From the NCBI GenBank assembly GCA_964431965.1, contig CAYSLU010000010.1, positions 12,026 through 76,025 of the forward strand: a stretch of DNA of 64,000 nt, written 5' to 3'. Numbering within the stretch: the first letter of the stretch is position 1; the number at the start of each line of letters is the position of its first letter. Positions 1 through 9,353 of this stretch are shown here, one piece after another. A program made the position numbers and the translations under genes. Under the pieces are notes generated by a model, which did no database searches, was not told the origin of the DNA, and saw nothing but the letters and a program-made list of their open reading frames with translations. Origin of the DNA: CAYSLU01 sp964431965. Lineage in GTDB: Bacteria > Verrucomicrobiota > Kiritimatiellia > CAIKKV01 > CAYSLU01.

Positions 1-1
1 C

Positions 2-691
2 GCCGTCATCGACTACGGGCTGATCGACTACCGCGACCGGGCCCTGTGGGACTCGACCGAGGCAAAAATCTCCGTCAAGGCCGCGCGCAAGGTAACCGAC
101 AAGTCCAGTCCGATTCTGGTCGGCGAGTACATCCGCATGGAGAACGACAGCCTGGCCAACCCGGGCGACTACTACGCGGCGCGGGCGGGCTGGAGATGGC
201 AGGGCACGTTCAAGAGCCGCTTTGAGGCCAGCGCGGGCTACTTCGACTTCTCCGTGGACGACCCGAGCCTGCCGGACAATCTCCACCGCGACGGGTTCTC
301 ATACGACATGGCCTGGTACTGGCAGGCCCGTCCGAAGCTCTCCATGATCCTCGGAGGCCGAAGCGAGATGCAGCTGGCTCCCGACACGCCGCAGAATGCG
401 AAAGCCGTCAACATGATCACCAGCAGCGCCCAGTATTCGGCAACCAAGCGCCTCGCCCTCACGGTGCTGGTGGGCTATCGCCACGAGGACTTCGTGCAGG
501 ACGAGACCGTGGCCCAGGGCGAGGCCATCAAGCGTGAGGTGGAGCAGCTCCACGGCCGGATCCGGGCCGACTACCTTGTGCTCAAGTGGCTGAAGGCCTA
601 TGGCGAACTGTGGCACGAGGACACGCAAGACAACGTGCGAGGCGACTACCGGGAGACACGCGCCACGCTGGGCGTGAAGGCGGAATACTAG
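2..691 (+). CDS. Outer-membrane beta-barrel-like protein, C-terminal part (5' end outside window)
   Basis: The frame is open from base 2, so the start lies upstream; about 229 residues are visible. They show alternating polar and aromatic or hydrophobic residues typical of amphipathic beta-strands (for example YDMAWYWQARPKLSMILGG) separated by charged turns. The chain ends GVKAEY, with the C-terminal aromatic residue usual for barrels inserted by the BAM machinery. No catalytic motif is visible. Its place just before the BY-kinase gene suggests an outer-membrane component of polysaccharide export or secretion, as many such loci encode a barrel. The family is not identified, and a porin-like role unrelated to export remains possible. 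Confidence 0.6.
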   Translation, partial: AVIDYGLIDYRDRALWDSTEAKISVKAARKVTDKSSPILVGEYIRMENDSLANPGDYYAARAGWRWQGTFKSRFEASAGYFDFSVDDPSLPDNLHRDGFSYDMAWYWQARPKLSMILGGRSEMQLAPDTPQNAKAVNMITSSAQYSATKRLALTVLVGYRHEDFVQDETVAQGEAIKREVEQLHGRIRADYLVLKWLKAYGELWHEDTQDNVRGDYRETRATLGVKAEY

Positions 692-706
692 GCACACGCG
701 CAGATG

Positions 707-724
707 GGGCCGCCCGGGCGGCCC
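707..724. repeat. Perfect 18-bp GC palindrome between genes
   Basis: GGGCCGCCCGGGCGGCCC reads the same on both strands. It lies just after the stop of the barrel gene and 25 bases before the next start. As RNA it would fold into a short very strong hairpin. It lacks a T-tract, so an intercistronic stability or attenuation hairpin is more likely than a full terminator. It could also be chance in GC-rich DNA. Confidence 0.4.
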
Positions 725-748
725 GGGATCAGAAGAAGGGGAACCTCA

Positions 749-1339
749 ATGAAGACAACTGGTATCGTCAGCATGTTCGTCGCGTGCGGTCTGTTGATGG
801 CGGGACAGGCCCGGGCCGAGGGGGAGCCGGCGGTGCCGAGCGCCCGGGACATCTCCGCTACGCCCGAGTTGGTCGTGGCGGCCATCCGGGACCAGAGCGT
901 GGAGCGATCCGCGGCCATCGTGGTCGCCGCGCTCGATGCGCTCCTGGCGACCGACTGGTCGGAGGCCAGGAAGAGAGAGCACTGCATCGCCCTGATCACG
1001 TACGCCGAGGCCATCAAGGGCAAGGACACCGCACCCATGATGCGGCTCGTGATCGCGCGCGTCCCGCCCGCGTGGCGCGCCCTCATCGCCGCCACCGCAG
1101 TCGTGGCGGCCGGCGACAACTCCCCCGCCGTCGCAAAAGCCATCCTCGAAGCGGTGGCCGGCAACGCTCAGGACGCCGAGTCCTGCCGCAGCGCGTGCGA
1201 CAATCCCACGACCGTCCTGCTCCCCACCGAAGTGGGGGTCGTGCGCGGCATCATGCTGCCGACGCCGACGCAGGCGCCCGCCAAGGCGCCGCCTCTGCCC
1301 ACGATCATCCGGCCCGCCGATCTGTATCCGGGGCAGTGA
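749..1339 (+). CDS. Small secreted protein of unknown function
   Basis: A 196-residue protein. I chose the ATG at 749 because GAAGGGG lies just upstream and translation from it gives a clean signal peptide: MKTTG, a hydrophobic core (IVSMFVACGLLMAG), then an AxA cleavage site (QARA) followed by EGEP. An in-frame ATG at 704 would bury the signal peptide. The mature part is mainly alanine-rich helix, with short Pro/Thr-rich segments near the end, and I recognise no motif. It lies between the barrel gene and the BY-kinase gene, so an envelope role linked to polysaccharide export is plausible but unproven. Confidence 0.6.
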   Translation: MKTTGIVSMFVACGLLMAGQARAEGEPAVPSARDISATPELVVAAIRDQSVERSAAIVVAALDALLATDWSEARKREHCIALITYAEAIKGKDTAPMMRLVIARVPPAWRALIAATAVVAAGDNSPAVAKAILEAVAGNAQDAESCRSACDNPTTVLLPTEVGVVRGIMLPTPTQAPAKAPPLPTIIRPADLYPGQ

Positions 1340-1386
1340 TCGCACCATCCGTACCCGCGACGACAAGGCCATAGAAAGGCACGCAC

Positions 1387-3597
1387 GTGAAGCCCAACAC
1401 CGACACACCTCCGCCCCCGGCAGCGCCGGCCGGGCCGTCTGCCTACTACGGCGCACCCTACGGCATGACCCACGCCGGCGTCGGATCCGGCGGCATGCTC
1501 TCCCCGCGACGCCTGCTGCACGTCGTCCTGAGAAAGTGGTGGCTGATCGGGCTCGCCACGGCGCTGGGACTGAGCGGTGCGTGGTACTGCCTCGAGCGCA
1601 TCACGCCGCTCTACATGGCGGACAGCTTCATCGAGATGAGCGTGCGGCGCCCGCGCATCACGGCACAGAGGGGGCCGATCTCGGACGACACGGACTTCTA
1701 CTCGCTCTCGACGGAGGAGGTCTTCAACACGCGCATCCAGAAGTTCAGAGGCTCCCGGATGCGGGAGTTCGTCACCGCGCACCTCCAGGCCGATACCACC
1801 CGGCCGCCCCTCTCCAGCGAACAGATCCACGAGATGCTCGGAAGCGCCGGGTTCTCTCTGCTCCGCCGCTCGTACCTCGTGCGGATATCCTGCGTATCCA
1901 CGAGCCCGGCCCTCGCCTGCCGGGCCGCCAACGCATTCGCGGAAGGCACGGTCCAGCTGTCGCTCGAGGAGAACCGGGTGGCCTCTGACAACGCCGTCGC
2001 GTGGCTCGAGCAGCAGGCGCTCCAGCAGCAGAAAGTCCTCGACGCCATCACGCAGTCCATCACGGCATTCCGCGAGGCCAAGCACATCGACGCGAGCGAA
2101 ACCGAAAAGGCGGCCCTTCGGGCGTCGCTCGCGACCATCGGCTCACAGCTCACGCAGCTCGACAATGCGCGCATCCTGGCGGAGAAGCTCCTGGCGGCCG
2201 TCAAGGGGGTCTCGCTCGACCCGAAGAACGCCGGCAGCCTGCCCGATACCACCCCGCGGAGGGACGAGATCGTGCAGGCTGTGTCCAAGTGGCTGATGGC
2301 CACGCAGGAGCGCGACGCGATGCTGGCGCGGTTCACGGCGGACCATCCGGAGATCGTGGCGCGATCGAAGACCATCGCGGCTCTCGGGGCCCAGGTTACG
2401 GGTGCCATCGAGCGAGCGCAGCACACGGCCGAAGCGAACATGGCGCTCCTCCAACAGCAGACGGAAGGGCTGCGCCAGAGCATGGCGGAGCAGTCGCGTG
2501 CGGCCGCCGAGCTCGATGGCCGGATCATCCGCGTCCAGGCCGAGTTCGGCGCGCTGGAACGAGAGCGTAACGTCGCGGACTTGAGCTACCGCGGGCTCCT
2601 CACGCGCATCGAGGAGGCCCGGCTCTCGGCTGACGAGAACACTGCCACCGTGAAGATCGCCGAGCGGGCGGTTCCGCCGACCGCGCCCTTCACGCCCCGG
2701 CGGCTTCGCATCCTGCTCCTGGGGCTGCTGCTCGGTCTGGCCGGCGGAATCGGCATCTCCCTTCTGCTGGAGATGATCGAAGACCGCTTCATCGGCACGG
2801 AGGATCTCGAGCGGTCCCTGGGTCTGCCCGTGCTCGGGCTGGTGCCGCGCCTGAGGGGAAAGATGCGCCCCGTGATCGGCCGCGTGTCGGAGCAGGATCG
2901 CTTCGGGCACGGCGCGGAGGCATTCGCGGGGATCCGCGCCAGGATCATGGCATCCGCGCCGGACCGCCGCCCCGCCTGCCTGCTCGTCACCAGCGCAGGC
3001 CCGCGCGAGGGCAAGACCATCACCGCCAGCAACCTCGCGATTTCATTCGCCCGCACTGGGATCAAGACGCTCCTGGTGGACTTCGACCTGCGCCGGCCCA
3101 AAGTGAACTCGGTGTTCGGCCTGTCCGAGGACGAGCCGTGCCTGCTGGAGTCCCTCGGCGCCGGAGACGCCGCCGCCTTCCCCGGCCTGGCGAGGCCGAC
3201 GGACTGCCCCAACCTGTTCGTCATCTGCAACCACGCGTCAAAGGCACTCAGCGCAGCGGAGATCATGGGAACCCAGGTCGCCCGGGACTTCGTGGCCTGG
3301 GCCCGATCCGCCTACGACCTCGTGATCCTGGACTCCCCGCCCTTCGGGGTCGTCAGCGACTCGCTCGTGCTGGCCGGCATGGCGGATGCCGTCCTGTTTG
3401 TGAGCCGCCCCGGGATCAGCCGCCGGCACGTGCTGCGCGCGGCGGTCGACGAGTTCAGTGCGGCGGGCATCCCGCTGCTGGGCGTCATCGTCAATGCCGT
3501 GAACTTCAACCGGCTGTCGTTCCTCAGCAACTACGACTATCGCTACGGCCGGGGGTACCAGACCTGCAAGTACCCCACCAAGGACACCAAGAAGTAG
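1387..3597 (+). CDS. Wzc-like polysaccharide co-polymerase with BY-type tyrosine kinase domain
   Basis: This 736-residue inner-membrane protein should set chain length and drive export of the polymer. The GTG start is preceded by GAAAGG. After a Pro/Tyr-rich N-terminus there is a transmembrane segment near residues 50-70, a Wzz-type periplasmic region with long coiled coil (about 75-415), and a GNVR-like element (LERERNVADLSY) before a second membrane helix near 440-460. The cytoplasmic kinase has Walker A GPREGKT (about 538), Walker A' LLVDFDLRRPK (about 562) and Walker B LVILDSPP (about 644). The C-terminus has five tyrosines in its last 25 residues (NYDYRYGRGY and KY), the expected autophosphorylation cluster. 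It opens the glycan assembly genes. Kinase and co-polymerase are fused, as in proteobacterial Wzc and unlike the split Firmicutes form. Confidence 0.92.
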   Translation: MKPNTDTPPPPAAPAGPSAYYGAPYGMTHAGVGSGGMLSPRRLLHVVLRKWWLIGLATALGLSGAWYCLERITPLYMADSFIEMSVRRPRITAQRGPISDDTDFYSLSTEEVFNTRIQKFRGSRMREFVTAHLQADTTRPPLSSEQIHEMLGSAGFSLLRRSYLVRISCVSTSPALACRAANAFAEGTVQLSLEENRVASDNAVAWLEQQALQQQKVLDAITQSITAFREAKHIDASETEKAALRASLATIGSQLTQLDNARILAEKLLAAVKGVSLDPKNAGSLPDTTPRRDEIVQAVSKWLMATQERDAMLARFTADHPEIVARSKTIAALGAQVTGAIERAQHTAEANMALLQQQTEGLRQSMAEQSRAAAELDGRIIRVQAEFGALERERNVADLSYRGLLTRIEEARLSADENTATVKIAERAVPPTAPFTPRRLRILLLGLLLGLAGGIGISLLLEMIEDRFIGTEDLERSLGLPVLGLVPRLRGKMRPVIGRVSEQDRFGHGAEAFAGIRARIMASAPDRRPACLLVTSAGPREGKTITASNLAISFARTGIKTLLVDFDLRRPKVNSVFGLSEDEPCLLESLGAGDAAAFPGLARPTDCPNLFVICNHASKALSAAEIMGTQVARDFVAWARSAYDLVILDSPPFGVVSDSLVLAGMADAVLFVSRPGISRRHVLRAAVDEFSAAGIPLLGVIVNAVNFNRLSFLSNYDYRYGRGYQTCKYPTKDTKK

Positions 3598-3674
3598 CCG
3601 GAGTCCCTCGCCGGCGCATCGCACGCGCTCACCGGCGGGACCTCGCAGAGCGGCGCCCGCCTCCTTGGATACCG

Positions 3675-5126
3675 ATGAACGGCCCCATCCTCTCCACGCC
3701 CTGCGGCTCGCCCGCCCCTGCCCCGCTGACACACCGCCTGCTGGCCGGCTTCGTCTGCGCGCTCCTGGGCTGGTCGGCATGGGCCCGCGGCGGCAGCGTG
3801 ACGGCGCTTCAGCATCCCCTCCCCTGGCTGGGACTAGCCATCCTGATCGCCCTGGCGCTTGACCGCCGGGGCGCGGCTGGCTCGTCCGTGCGGGGTGACA
3901 TCGTGTTCTGGGCAGGGCTGGCCTTCCTGCTCGTACTGACCGTTCAGTGGTGGAATGCCGGACGGATGCCCTACTTTCACCCGTTCTCCGAGCGGTGGGT
4001 GTTCACTCCCCCGCACCACGCCGGCTGGCCCTCGGCGGTGGATCGGAATGATGCGTCGGAAATGCTGCGCTGGTTCTTTCCCGCATGGGCGCTGATGCTC
4101 GCGCTACGGCACGCGCGGCATCCCGACCGGCTGGCCAGCCGCGTCGCATGGTTCCTGATCGTCAACGCCGGACTGCTGGCGGCCTTCGGTATCGCGCAGG
4201 CACTCAGAGGCACGCACCGGATCTTCTGGATGACGCCCATGACCGATCACTTCTTCGCCTCCTTCGGCTACGAGAACCACGCCGCGTCCTACTTCGCGAT
4301 GCTGTTCGCCCTCTCCGCCGGCGTCCTGCTCAGCGAGCTGAGAGCCGGCAGCGCCCGAAGCGTCCCCCGCCCCACGCTCCGTCGCCGAGCCACGGCGATC
4401 GCGTCGGTCTGTGCCGTCCTGTGCCTGGCCGGGGTCGTGCTCTCGTTCAGCCGGACCGGGATGGCGCTGGCCGTCTGCCTGTCGGTCATGGCGCTGATCG
4501 TGGCCGCCCGACTGTTCTGGCCGCTGGTGTCCGTCGCACAGCGAATCGCCGTCGTGACCGCGCTCATCATGGGCGTGGCGACCTTCTTTTTTGTGGTGGC
4601 ATCCATGGGCGGCGTGCATCTGGCCCGCGAAGCGGCCCGCCTGCCCCACGCCAATCTGAGCCACGAGCTGGACATGCGGCTCTTCATGGGGCGGTCGGCC
4701 GTGCGAATCTGGATGGACAACCCCGGGTTCGGCGTCGGCGGATGGGGCTACCGCCACTTCCTCCCGCTGCATGCCGCCGCCGAAGGCCGGACGATCGGAC
4801 CGGGCCACGCCAACGCCCACAACGACGCCGTGCAGTTTCTGTGCGAGTTCGGATCCGTCGGCTTCGGCCTCATGCTCACCGCAACGATCGCATTCGCCTG
4901 GCCGCTGCTCCGGCGGATTCCGCACCGGATCTCGCCCGGCCGGCTGCTGGGCGCCATGGGACTGCTTGCCGTGCTGTTTCACAGCCTGATCGACCTGCCC
5001 TTCCGCAGCCCCGACATCCTGTACGCCTGGCTGGCCGTGTGCGGCGTGGCGGGCACGGCGGGTGCTCCCGAGGGGGCCCGCCCCCCCTCGGCGCCGGCCC
5101 GGATGCCACGAGCCCCCACTCGATGA
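3675..5126 (+). CDS. O-antigen ligase/polymerase (Wzy/WaaL-like) membrane protein, first copy
   Basis: A 483-residue polytopic protein with about 10-12 hydrophobic segments. The ATG at 3675 begins just before the first membrane helix. A long loop carries the family signature: arginine-flanked VRIWMDNPGFGVGGWGYRHF and a nearby GHANAHNDAVQ with the His-Asn-Asp arrangement of the Wzy_C/O-antigen ligase domain. Such proteins join undecaprenyl-linked repeat units into polymer or transfer the polymer to an acceptor. The stop overlaps the next start (ATGA). A second, unrelated-looking family member is encoded at 12079-13488, so one may polymerise and the other ligate. Sequence alone does not separate those roles. 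Confidence 0.82.
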   Translation: MNGPILSTPCGSPAPAPLTHRLLAGFVCALLGWSAWARGGSVTALQHPLPWLGLAILIALALDRRGAAGSSVRGDIVFWAGLAFLLVLTVQWWNAGRMPYFHPFSERWVFTPPHHAGWPSAVDRNDASEMLRWFFPAWALMLALRHARHPDRLASRVAWFLIVNAGLLAAFGIAQALRGTHRIFWMTPMTDHFFASFGYENHAASYFAMLFALSAGVLLSELRAGSARSVPRPTLRRRATAIASVCAVLCLAGVVLSFSRTGMALAVCLSVMALIVAARLFWPLVSVAQRIAVVTALIMGVATFFFVVASMGGVHLAREAARLPHANLSHELDMRLFMGRSAVRIWMDNPGFGVGGWGYRHFLPLHAAAEGRTIGPGHANAHNDAVQFLCEFGSVGFGLMLTATIAFAWPLLRRIPHRISPGRLLGAMGLLAVLFHSLIDLPFRSPDILYAWLAVCGVAGTAGAPEGARPPSAPARMPRAPTR

Positions 5127-6664
5127 CAGCTACGCTCCCCAGAGACCCGGCGCTCACCCGAAAGGCGGTGCTGACGTTTGCATCGCAGCTGCTGTGCCAG
5201 GGCGCGGGCATGATCGCAGGCTTCGTGTTTACGCCCATCATCATCACGGGGCTGGGCGCGGAGGCGTACGGAGTCTGGGGCTTCATACAGAAGCTCACCG
5301 GGTTCCTCGGCCTGAGCAACCTCAACTCGATGGGCGTCGTTAAGCTGCAGCTGGGCGTTCGGCAGCACTCTCCGGACATCCAGGAGAAGCGCCGGCTGCT
5401 GGGCGCCAACGTCCTCCAGTGGGTGTGCCTGCTGCCACTCTCGATTGCGGCCATCGCGCTTCTGGTCGCATGCCTGCCCCGCTGGCTCGCGATTCCTGCC
5501 GACCTGACGACCAGCGCCCGACTGGCGCTGCTCATCGTCGGATGCTCGATGATCCTCAACCAGCTGCTGTCGCTGCCTGGTGCGGTGCTGGCCGGCCAGA
5601 ATCTCGTCTACAAGGCCATGGGCCTGAATGCGGGCGTCGTGCTCCTGGGCGGCGGGCTGAATGCCTTGGGCGTCCTGCTGGGGTACGGGCTGCTGGTTCT
5701 CGCCGGAACGAGCCTGCTCGGAATTGTCGTCACGAATCTCGTTCGATACGCGATTGCCCGGAGGAACGTGCCGTGGCTCGGCGTAAGCCGCCCCCGCACG
5801 GACGAGGTCGGCAGCTGCATCCGGCTCAGTGTCTGGAGCGCCCTGAACTCGCTCGGGGGCATGCTGTTCTCGGCGGCTGACGCCATCCTGGTCGGGATTC
5901 TCTTCGGATCGAGGGCCGTGGCGGTGTACCTGACGACCGGCGCCCTGATCCGCTTTGCATTCGGCCCGCTCCAGCAGGCGCTGGCCTCCGGGAACTCCGG
6001 GATCGGCTACCTGGCCGGATCCGCTCAATGGATTCGAATTGAGCGCATCCGGCAGGAGCAGTTGAGTTTCGCCGCCCTGGGCATGGCCGTTCTGGGCGCG
6101 ATCACGCTCCTGTTCAACGAGTCGTTCGTCTCGCTCTGGGTCGGACGCGAGCTCTACGCGGACCTCCGCCTGACCGGCAGCCTGGCGCTGCTGGCGTTCA
6201 TGCGGCAGATGGTCAACATGGAGTCGATCTCGCTGGATGCCATTCTGAAGCTCAGGGGCAAGACGATCAGCACGCTCGCCTGGGGCTCCGTTGGCGTGGC
6301 GCTGTCCGTCCCGGCGTCGCGACTCATCGGCATGGCGGGGATGCCGCTGGCGCTCGCCGCCGCCAGCGCGGGGCAGCTCTGCACGCTGCAGTGGCTGATC
6401 CAGCGCCACACCCCCATGCGCATGGCGCGGTACTGGCAGGCCGCGGCTCGCCCGGTGGCGGCCATGGCGCTGGCCGTCGCCCTCACGTGGACGCTCCGCC
6501 TGCACTGGCCGCTCGAGCTGCGCCACTGGCTGTCGCTCTCGATCGCCGGGGCGGCCGCGGCCGCGGCGGTCGGAGGCGGGTTCCTGGCGATCGGCATCCG
6601 CGCGAATGTCCGCGAGGCGCTTTCCAACCGGGTGCTCGGTTTCATGCGGGCGAGGTCATCATGA
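5123..6664 (+). CDS. Wzx-like polysaccharide repeat-unit flippase
   Basis: A 513-residue protein with 12 or more predicted membrane helices, starting with a short cytoplasmic tail and the segment AGMIAGFVFTPIIITGLGAEAYGVWGF. This GLG..YGVW pattern near the first helices is typical of the MOP/MATE-superfamily polysaccharide transporters (Wzx/RfbX). The expected role is to flip lipid-linked repeat units across the inner membrane to the Wzy-like polymerase. The start overlaps the upstream stop by ATGA and the stop overlaps the next start the same way, so translation is probably coupled. Some family members export other lipids, but the location between a Wzy-like gene and glycosyltransferases makes Wzx the best call. 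Confidence 0.83.
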   Translation: MTATLPRDPALTRKAVLTFASQLLCQGAGMIAGFVFTPIIITGLGAEAYGVWGFIQKLTGFLGLSNLNSMGVVKLQLGVRQHSPDIQEKRRLLGANVLQWVCLLPLSIAAIALLVACLPRWLAIPADLTTSARLALLIVGCSMILNQLLSLPGAVLAGQNLVYKAMGLNAGVVLLGGGLNALGVLLGYGLLVLAGTSLLGIVVTNLVRYAIARRNVPWLGVSRPRTDEVGSCIRLSVWSALNSLGGMLFSAADAILVGILFGSRAVAVYLTTGALIRFAFGPLQQALASGNSGIGYLAGSAQWIRIERIRQEQLSFAALGMAVLGAITLLFNESFVSLWVGRELYADLRLTGSLALLAFMRQMVNMESISLDAILKLRGKTISTLAWGSVGVALSVPASRLIGMAGMPLALAAASAGQLCTLQWLIQRHTPMRMARYWQAAARPVAAMALAVALTWTLRLHWPLELRHWLSLSIAGAAAAAAVGGGFLAIGIRANVREALSNRVLGFMRARSS

Positions 6665-7686
6665 GCCGCCCCGCCATTGTCGACCGCATCTGTGACGCGG
6701 TGTTTGCCGCCGCCATCCGGGCGGAGTCGTACCGGCAGCGTCTTCACCTCCTGGCGCGATCGGCCCAACGGGCTCCGGGCGGCCGCAAGCGCCGTCTGCT
6801 CGCGCTCCCCAACGCCCGCGGGTGGGCCTTTGACGATCTATCCCAGCAGCGGGCGCGGCACATGGATGCCTCATGGACGACGGACATCCGGTACCTCCTC
6901 GAGCGGCCAGCCGTCGACCGCCAGGCGTACGATCTCATGTTCAATCCCAACTGGGCCTACGATGCCTACGACGCGATGTTCCACGGGCGGTACGTCCGCG
7001 GCATGAACAGCCTCAAGTGGGAGCGGGCCCGCCTCCCCTATCGCGAGCTGCGTCGCTCCCTGAGCGGCGCCGTGGCCTGCTTCGTGCCCAACCGGGCCCA
7101 GTACGACCGGATCCGGAGGGTCTTTCCCGCCACGCGGCTCGTCCCCGAAGGCGTCGATACGGATGTGTTCCATTGGCTTCGCGACCGATCCGGCGACAGC
7201 CTGGTGGTCGGCTGGTCGGGCAAGCAGACGAACGGGAAGAAGCGGCTCGACACCGTCATCAAGCCCGCATGCGCCCAAGCCGGCGTGGAGCTTCGCATAG
7301 CGTCCGTTCCGACGCGCGAGGAGCTGAATCTCTTCTACAACGACGTGGATCTGGTCCTGATCGCCTCCGAGCCGCTGTACGAGGGGAATCCGCTGTCCCT
7401 GTTCGAGGCGGGCGCCTGCGGCCGGACCGTGCTCACCACCCGCGTGGGCTGCGTCCCGGAGATTGTGACGGACCGCGCCAGCGGGCTCATCGTCGATGCC
7501 ACGTTTGATGCCGACCGCACGGTGCGGGACTTCGTCGACCGCCTGCGCTGGTGCAAGGAGCACGTGGCGGACATCCGCGCGATGGGCAAGAGGCATCGGG
7601 AGAACGTCCTTCGCGAGCGCACGCTGGAGCGAACCTGCGAGTCCTTCCGCAAGGCAATCGAGTGGGCCTACGCGCGCGCGCGGTGA
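6661..7686 (+). CDS. Glycosyltransferase, GT-B fold, family 4-like
   Basis: 341 residues. The C-terminal half has the GT4 donor-binding pattern: VVGWSGKQTNGKKRLDTVI in the position of the usual GR-x-x-x-K-x-x-x loop, and EPLYEGNPLSLFEAGACGRTVLTTRVGCVPEIV with the E-x7-E motif. The N-terminal part has FVPNRAQYDRI and VPEGVDTDVF, the usual hinge of retaining GT-B enzymes. It should add one sugar to the lipid-linked repeat unit on the cytoplasmic side. The donor and acceptor cannot be told from sequence. The start overlaps the flippase stop by ATGA. Confidence 0.85.
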   Translation: MSRPAIVDRICDAVFAAAIRAESYRQRLHLLARSAQRAPGGRKRRLLALPNARGWAFDDLSQQRARHMDASWTTDIRYLLERPAVDRQAYDLMFNPNWAYDAYDAMFHGRYVRGMNSLKWERARLPYRELRRSLSGAVACFVPNRAQYDRIRRVFPATRLVPEGVDTDVFHWLRDRSGDSLVVGWSGKQTNGKKRLDTVIKPACAQAGVELRIASVPTREELNLFYNDVDLVLIASEPLYEGNPLSLFEAGACGRTVLTTRVGCVPEIVTDRASGLIVDATFDADRTVRDFVDRLRWCKEHVADIRAMGKRHRENVLRERTLERTCESFRKAIEWAYARAR

Positions 7687-7751
7687 AGCCGATGCGAGGC
7701 GCCGCCCGACGGGGCGGGCGGGGCCGCGGGCCGGGCAAAGAGGAGGCCGTC

Positions 7752-8397
7752 ATGATGAGTCTCGGACGCCGTCTGATCGGAACCCTGGTGAGGAGCGCCT
7801 GCCTTCGGGCCGCCGGCCCCTTTCGCCTGAGGCGCATCCTGAAGGGCGACGACATCCGTGTGTACTACGGATGCGGCGAGACCCGGCAGCCCGGATATGT
7901 GAACATCGACATCCGGGACCCCGGCGGTCGATCTTCTGGGAAGCCTCGAGTGGTGCCAGCGCCGCTTTGAGAGCCGATGCAGCGAGGTCTTTCTCTCGCA
8001 CGTGATCGAGCACTACGGATTCCCCGGCAAGGCCATGCGTCGGACTCCCGGCTCCGTCTTCGGCGCGCTGGCATGCGTCCACAAGATGTTGGCGCCGGGG
8101 GGAACAGTCCGCATCGCCACACCGGACTTCGGCGCTCTGGCGCGCCTCTACGTCGAAGGAAAGAAGCCGCTGTACCCGCAGCTCGCCGGCCGGCTCTGCG
8201 GGGAGCAGGAGTACCGCGAGAACCTCCACCGGTGCCTCTTTGACCGGGACTTCCTCACGCTGTGTCTCGAGACAAGCGGATTCGTCGCCATCGAAGAGTG
8301 GCAGCCGGAGCACCTCCGCCTGGAGCGCGACGCCAGCTTCGATCAGTTGAACGGCGTCAGAACGAGCCTTAACGTGCTGGCTCGCAAGCCGGCCTGA
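7752..8397 (+). pseudogene. SAM-dependent methyltransferase broken by a one-base frameshift
   Basis: Two reading frames make one protein. The first starts at ATG 7752 after AAGAGGAGG and gives ...VYYGCGETRQPGYVNIDIRD, the glycine-rich SAM site of small COG4627-like methyltransferases. It then runs into a wrong frame and stops at 7970. Frame +1 continues exactly from base 7921 with AVDLLGSLEWCQ, SHVIEHYG and LAPGGTVRIATPDF, the expected downstream motifs, and ends at 8397. Dropping one C from the CCCC run at 7919-7922 restores a single frame of about 214 codons. Base use is the same on both sides, so the break is recent or a sequencing error. Its neighbours suggest methylation of a sugar in the repeat unit. 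Confidence 0.75.
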
Positions 8398-8430
8398 ACG
8401 GTCCGCGCAACCGAGCGCCAGGGAATCATC

Positions 8431-9318
8431 GTGAGCGACGTACTGGTCCATGCGGGGGGCGGGCTGGGGAATCAGCTGTTTGAGTATGCCATGGGCCTAG
8501 TCCTGGCCCGGAAGACCGGCGGAACCTGTCGCGTGGATCCGGTGGCGTGTGCGATCGCCGGCGCCCGACCATACGTGCTCGGCAGGCTCCGGGCGCCGGC
8601 GCCGGCGGCGAGCCTGTGGGAGTCGCGGCTGCTGCTCGCAAACCGGACCCGGTGGCAGCGTCACCTCTGGCAGAAGCTCGCCGGGCGCTGCCACACCGGC
8701 GGAAGCGCACGCCTCGGGCGGCTGCGCCTCGTCTGGGAGAGCCGCCGCGGATTCAATGCCGACCAGCTCTTCCCGGCCGCCCGCATCCTCTACCTCGTGG
8801 GCGTATGGCAGTCGCACCTGTACTGGCGCGGATACGAAGGCGTGGTGCGAGAGGCGGTCGAGCTGCCCGCGATTCCGGACAGCCTGAGCGCGCTGGCCCG
8901 GGAACTGCAGGCGGGCGACTCGGTTGCCGTTCATGTCCGGCGCACCGATTACACGCATCAGGCCCACAAGTTCGTGAACTGCTCCCTCGGCTACTACTCC
9001 TCGGCTGTCCGGCTCGCGGCGGCGACGGTGCGGCGGCCGGCGTACGTCGTGTTCTCCGACGACATCGCGTGGTGCCGCGCGAACATGCAATTCCCCGGGC
9101 CGGCCCGATACATCGACGCCCCCGGCCAGGACCCCATCGTCGATCTGAAGCTGATGAGCCTGTGCCGCCATCACATCATCAGCAACAGCACGTTCGGCTG
9201 GTGGGGCGCCTGGCTCAGCGCCGGGGCGGGGCTGACCGTCTGCCCCCGCCGGTGGTATGCGCAGGATGACGGCGTAACGGGCCTCTATCCGGACCACTGG
9301 GCCGCCATCGACGCCTGA
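8431..9318 (+). CDS. Alpha-1,2-fucosyltransferase-like enzyme (GT11)
   Basis: 295 residues from a GTG start. The N-terminus has GGGLGNQLFEYAMGLVLA, the GDP-sugar site of GT11. The central motif VHVRRTDYT matches the family's HxRRxDY, and SNSTFGWWGAWLS matches the conserved C-terminal NSTF-WWGAWL motif. Family members usually transfer L-fucose from GDP-fucose to a galactose in alpha-1,2 linkage, so the polymer may carry a fucosyl or related 6-deoxyhexose branch. No GDP-fucose synthesis genes are in this window. Length fits the family. It follows the broken methyltransferase in the same direction. Confidence 0.88.
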   Translation: MSDVLVHAGGGLGNQLFEYAMGLVLARKTGGTCRVDPVACAIAGARPYVLGRLRAPAPAASLWESRLLLANRTRWQRHLWQKLAGRCHTGGSARLGRLRLVWESRRGFNADQLFPAARILYLVGVWQSHLYWRGYEGVVREAVELPAIPDSLSALARELQAGDSVAVHVRRTDYTHQAHKFVNCSLGYYSSAVRLAAATVRRPAYVVFSDDIAWCRANMQFPGPARYIDAPGQDPIVDLKLMSLCRHHIISNSTFGWWGAWLSAGAGLTVCPRRWYAQDDGVTGLYPDHWAAIDA

Positions 9319-9353
9319 CGGCGACGAACCGCACACCGCAGACAAGCCTCCAC

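Noticed and set aside
4979..6526. Long open frame opposite the flippase gene, and similar long antisense frames under most genes
   Set aside because: High G+C content leaves few stops in the antisense frames. Their translations are low-complexity (rich in Arg, Gly, Ala, Pro, His) and lack domains, while the plus-strand frames show clear families.
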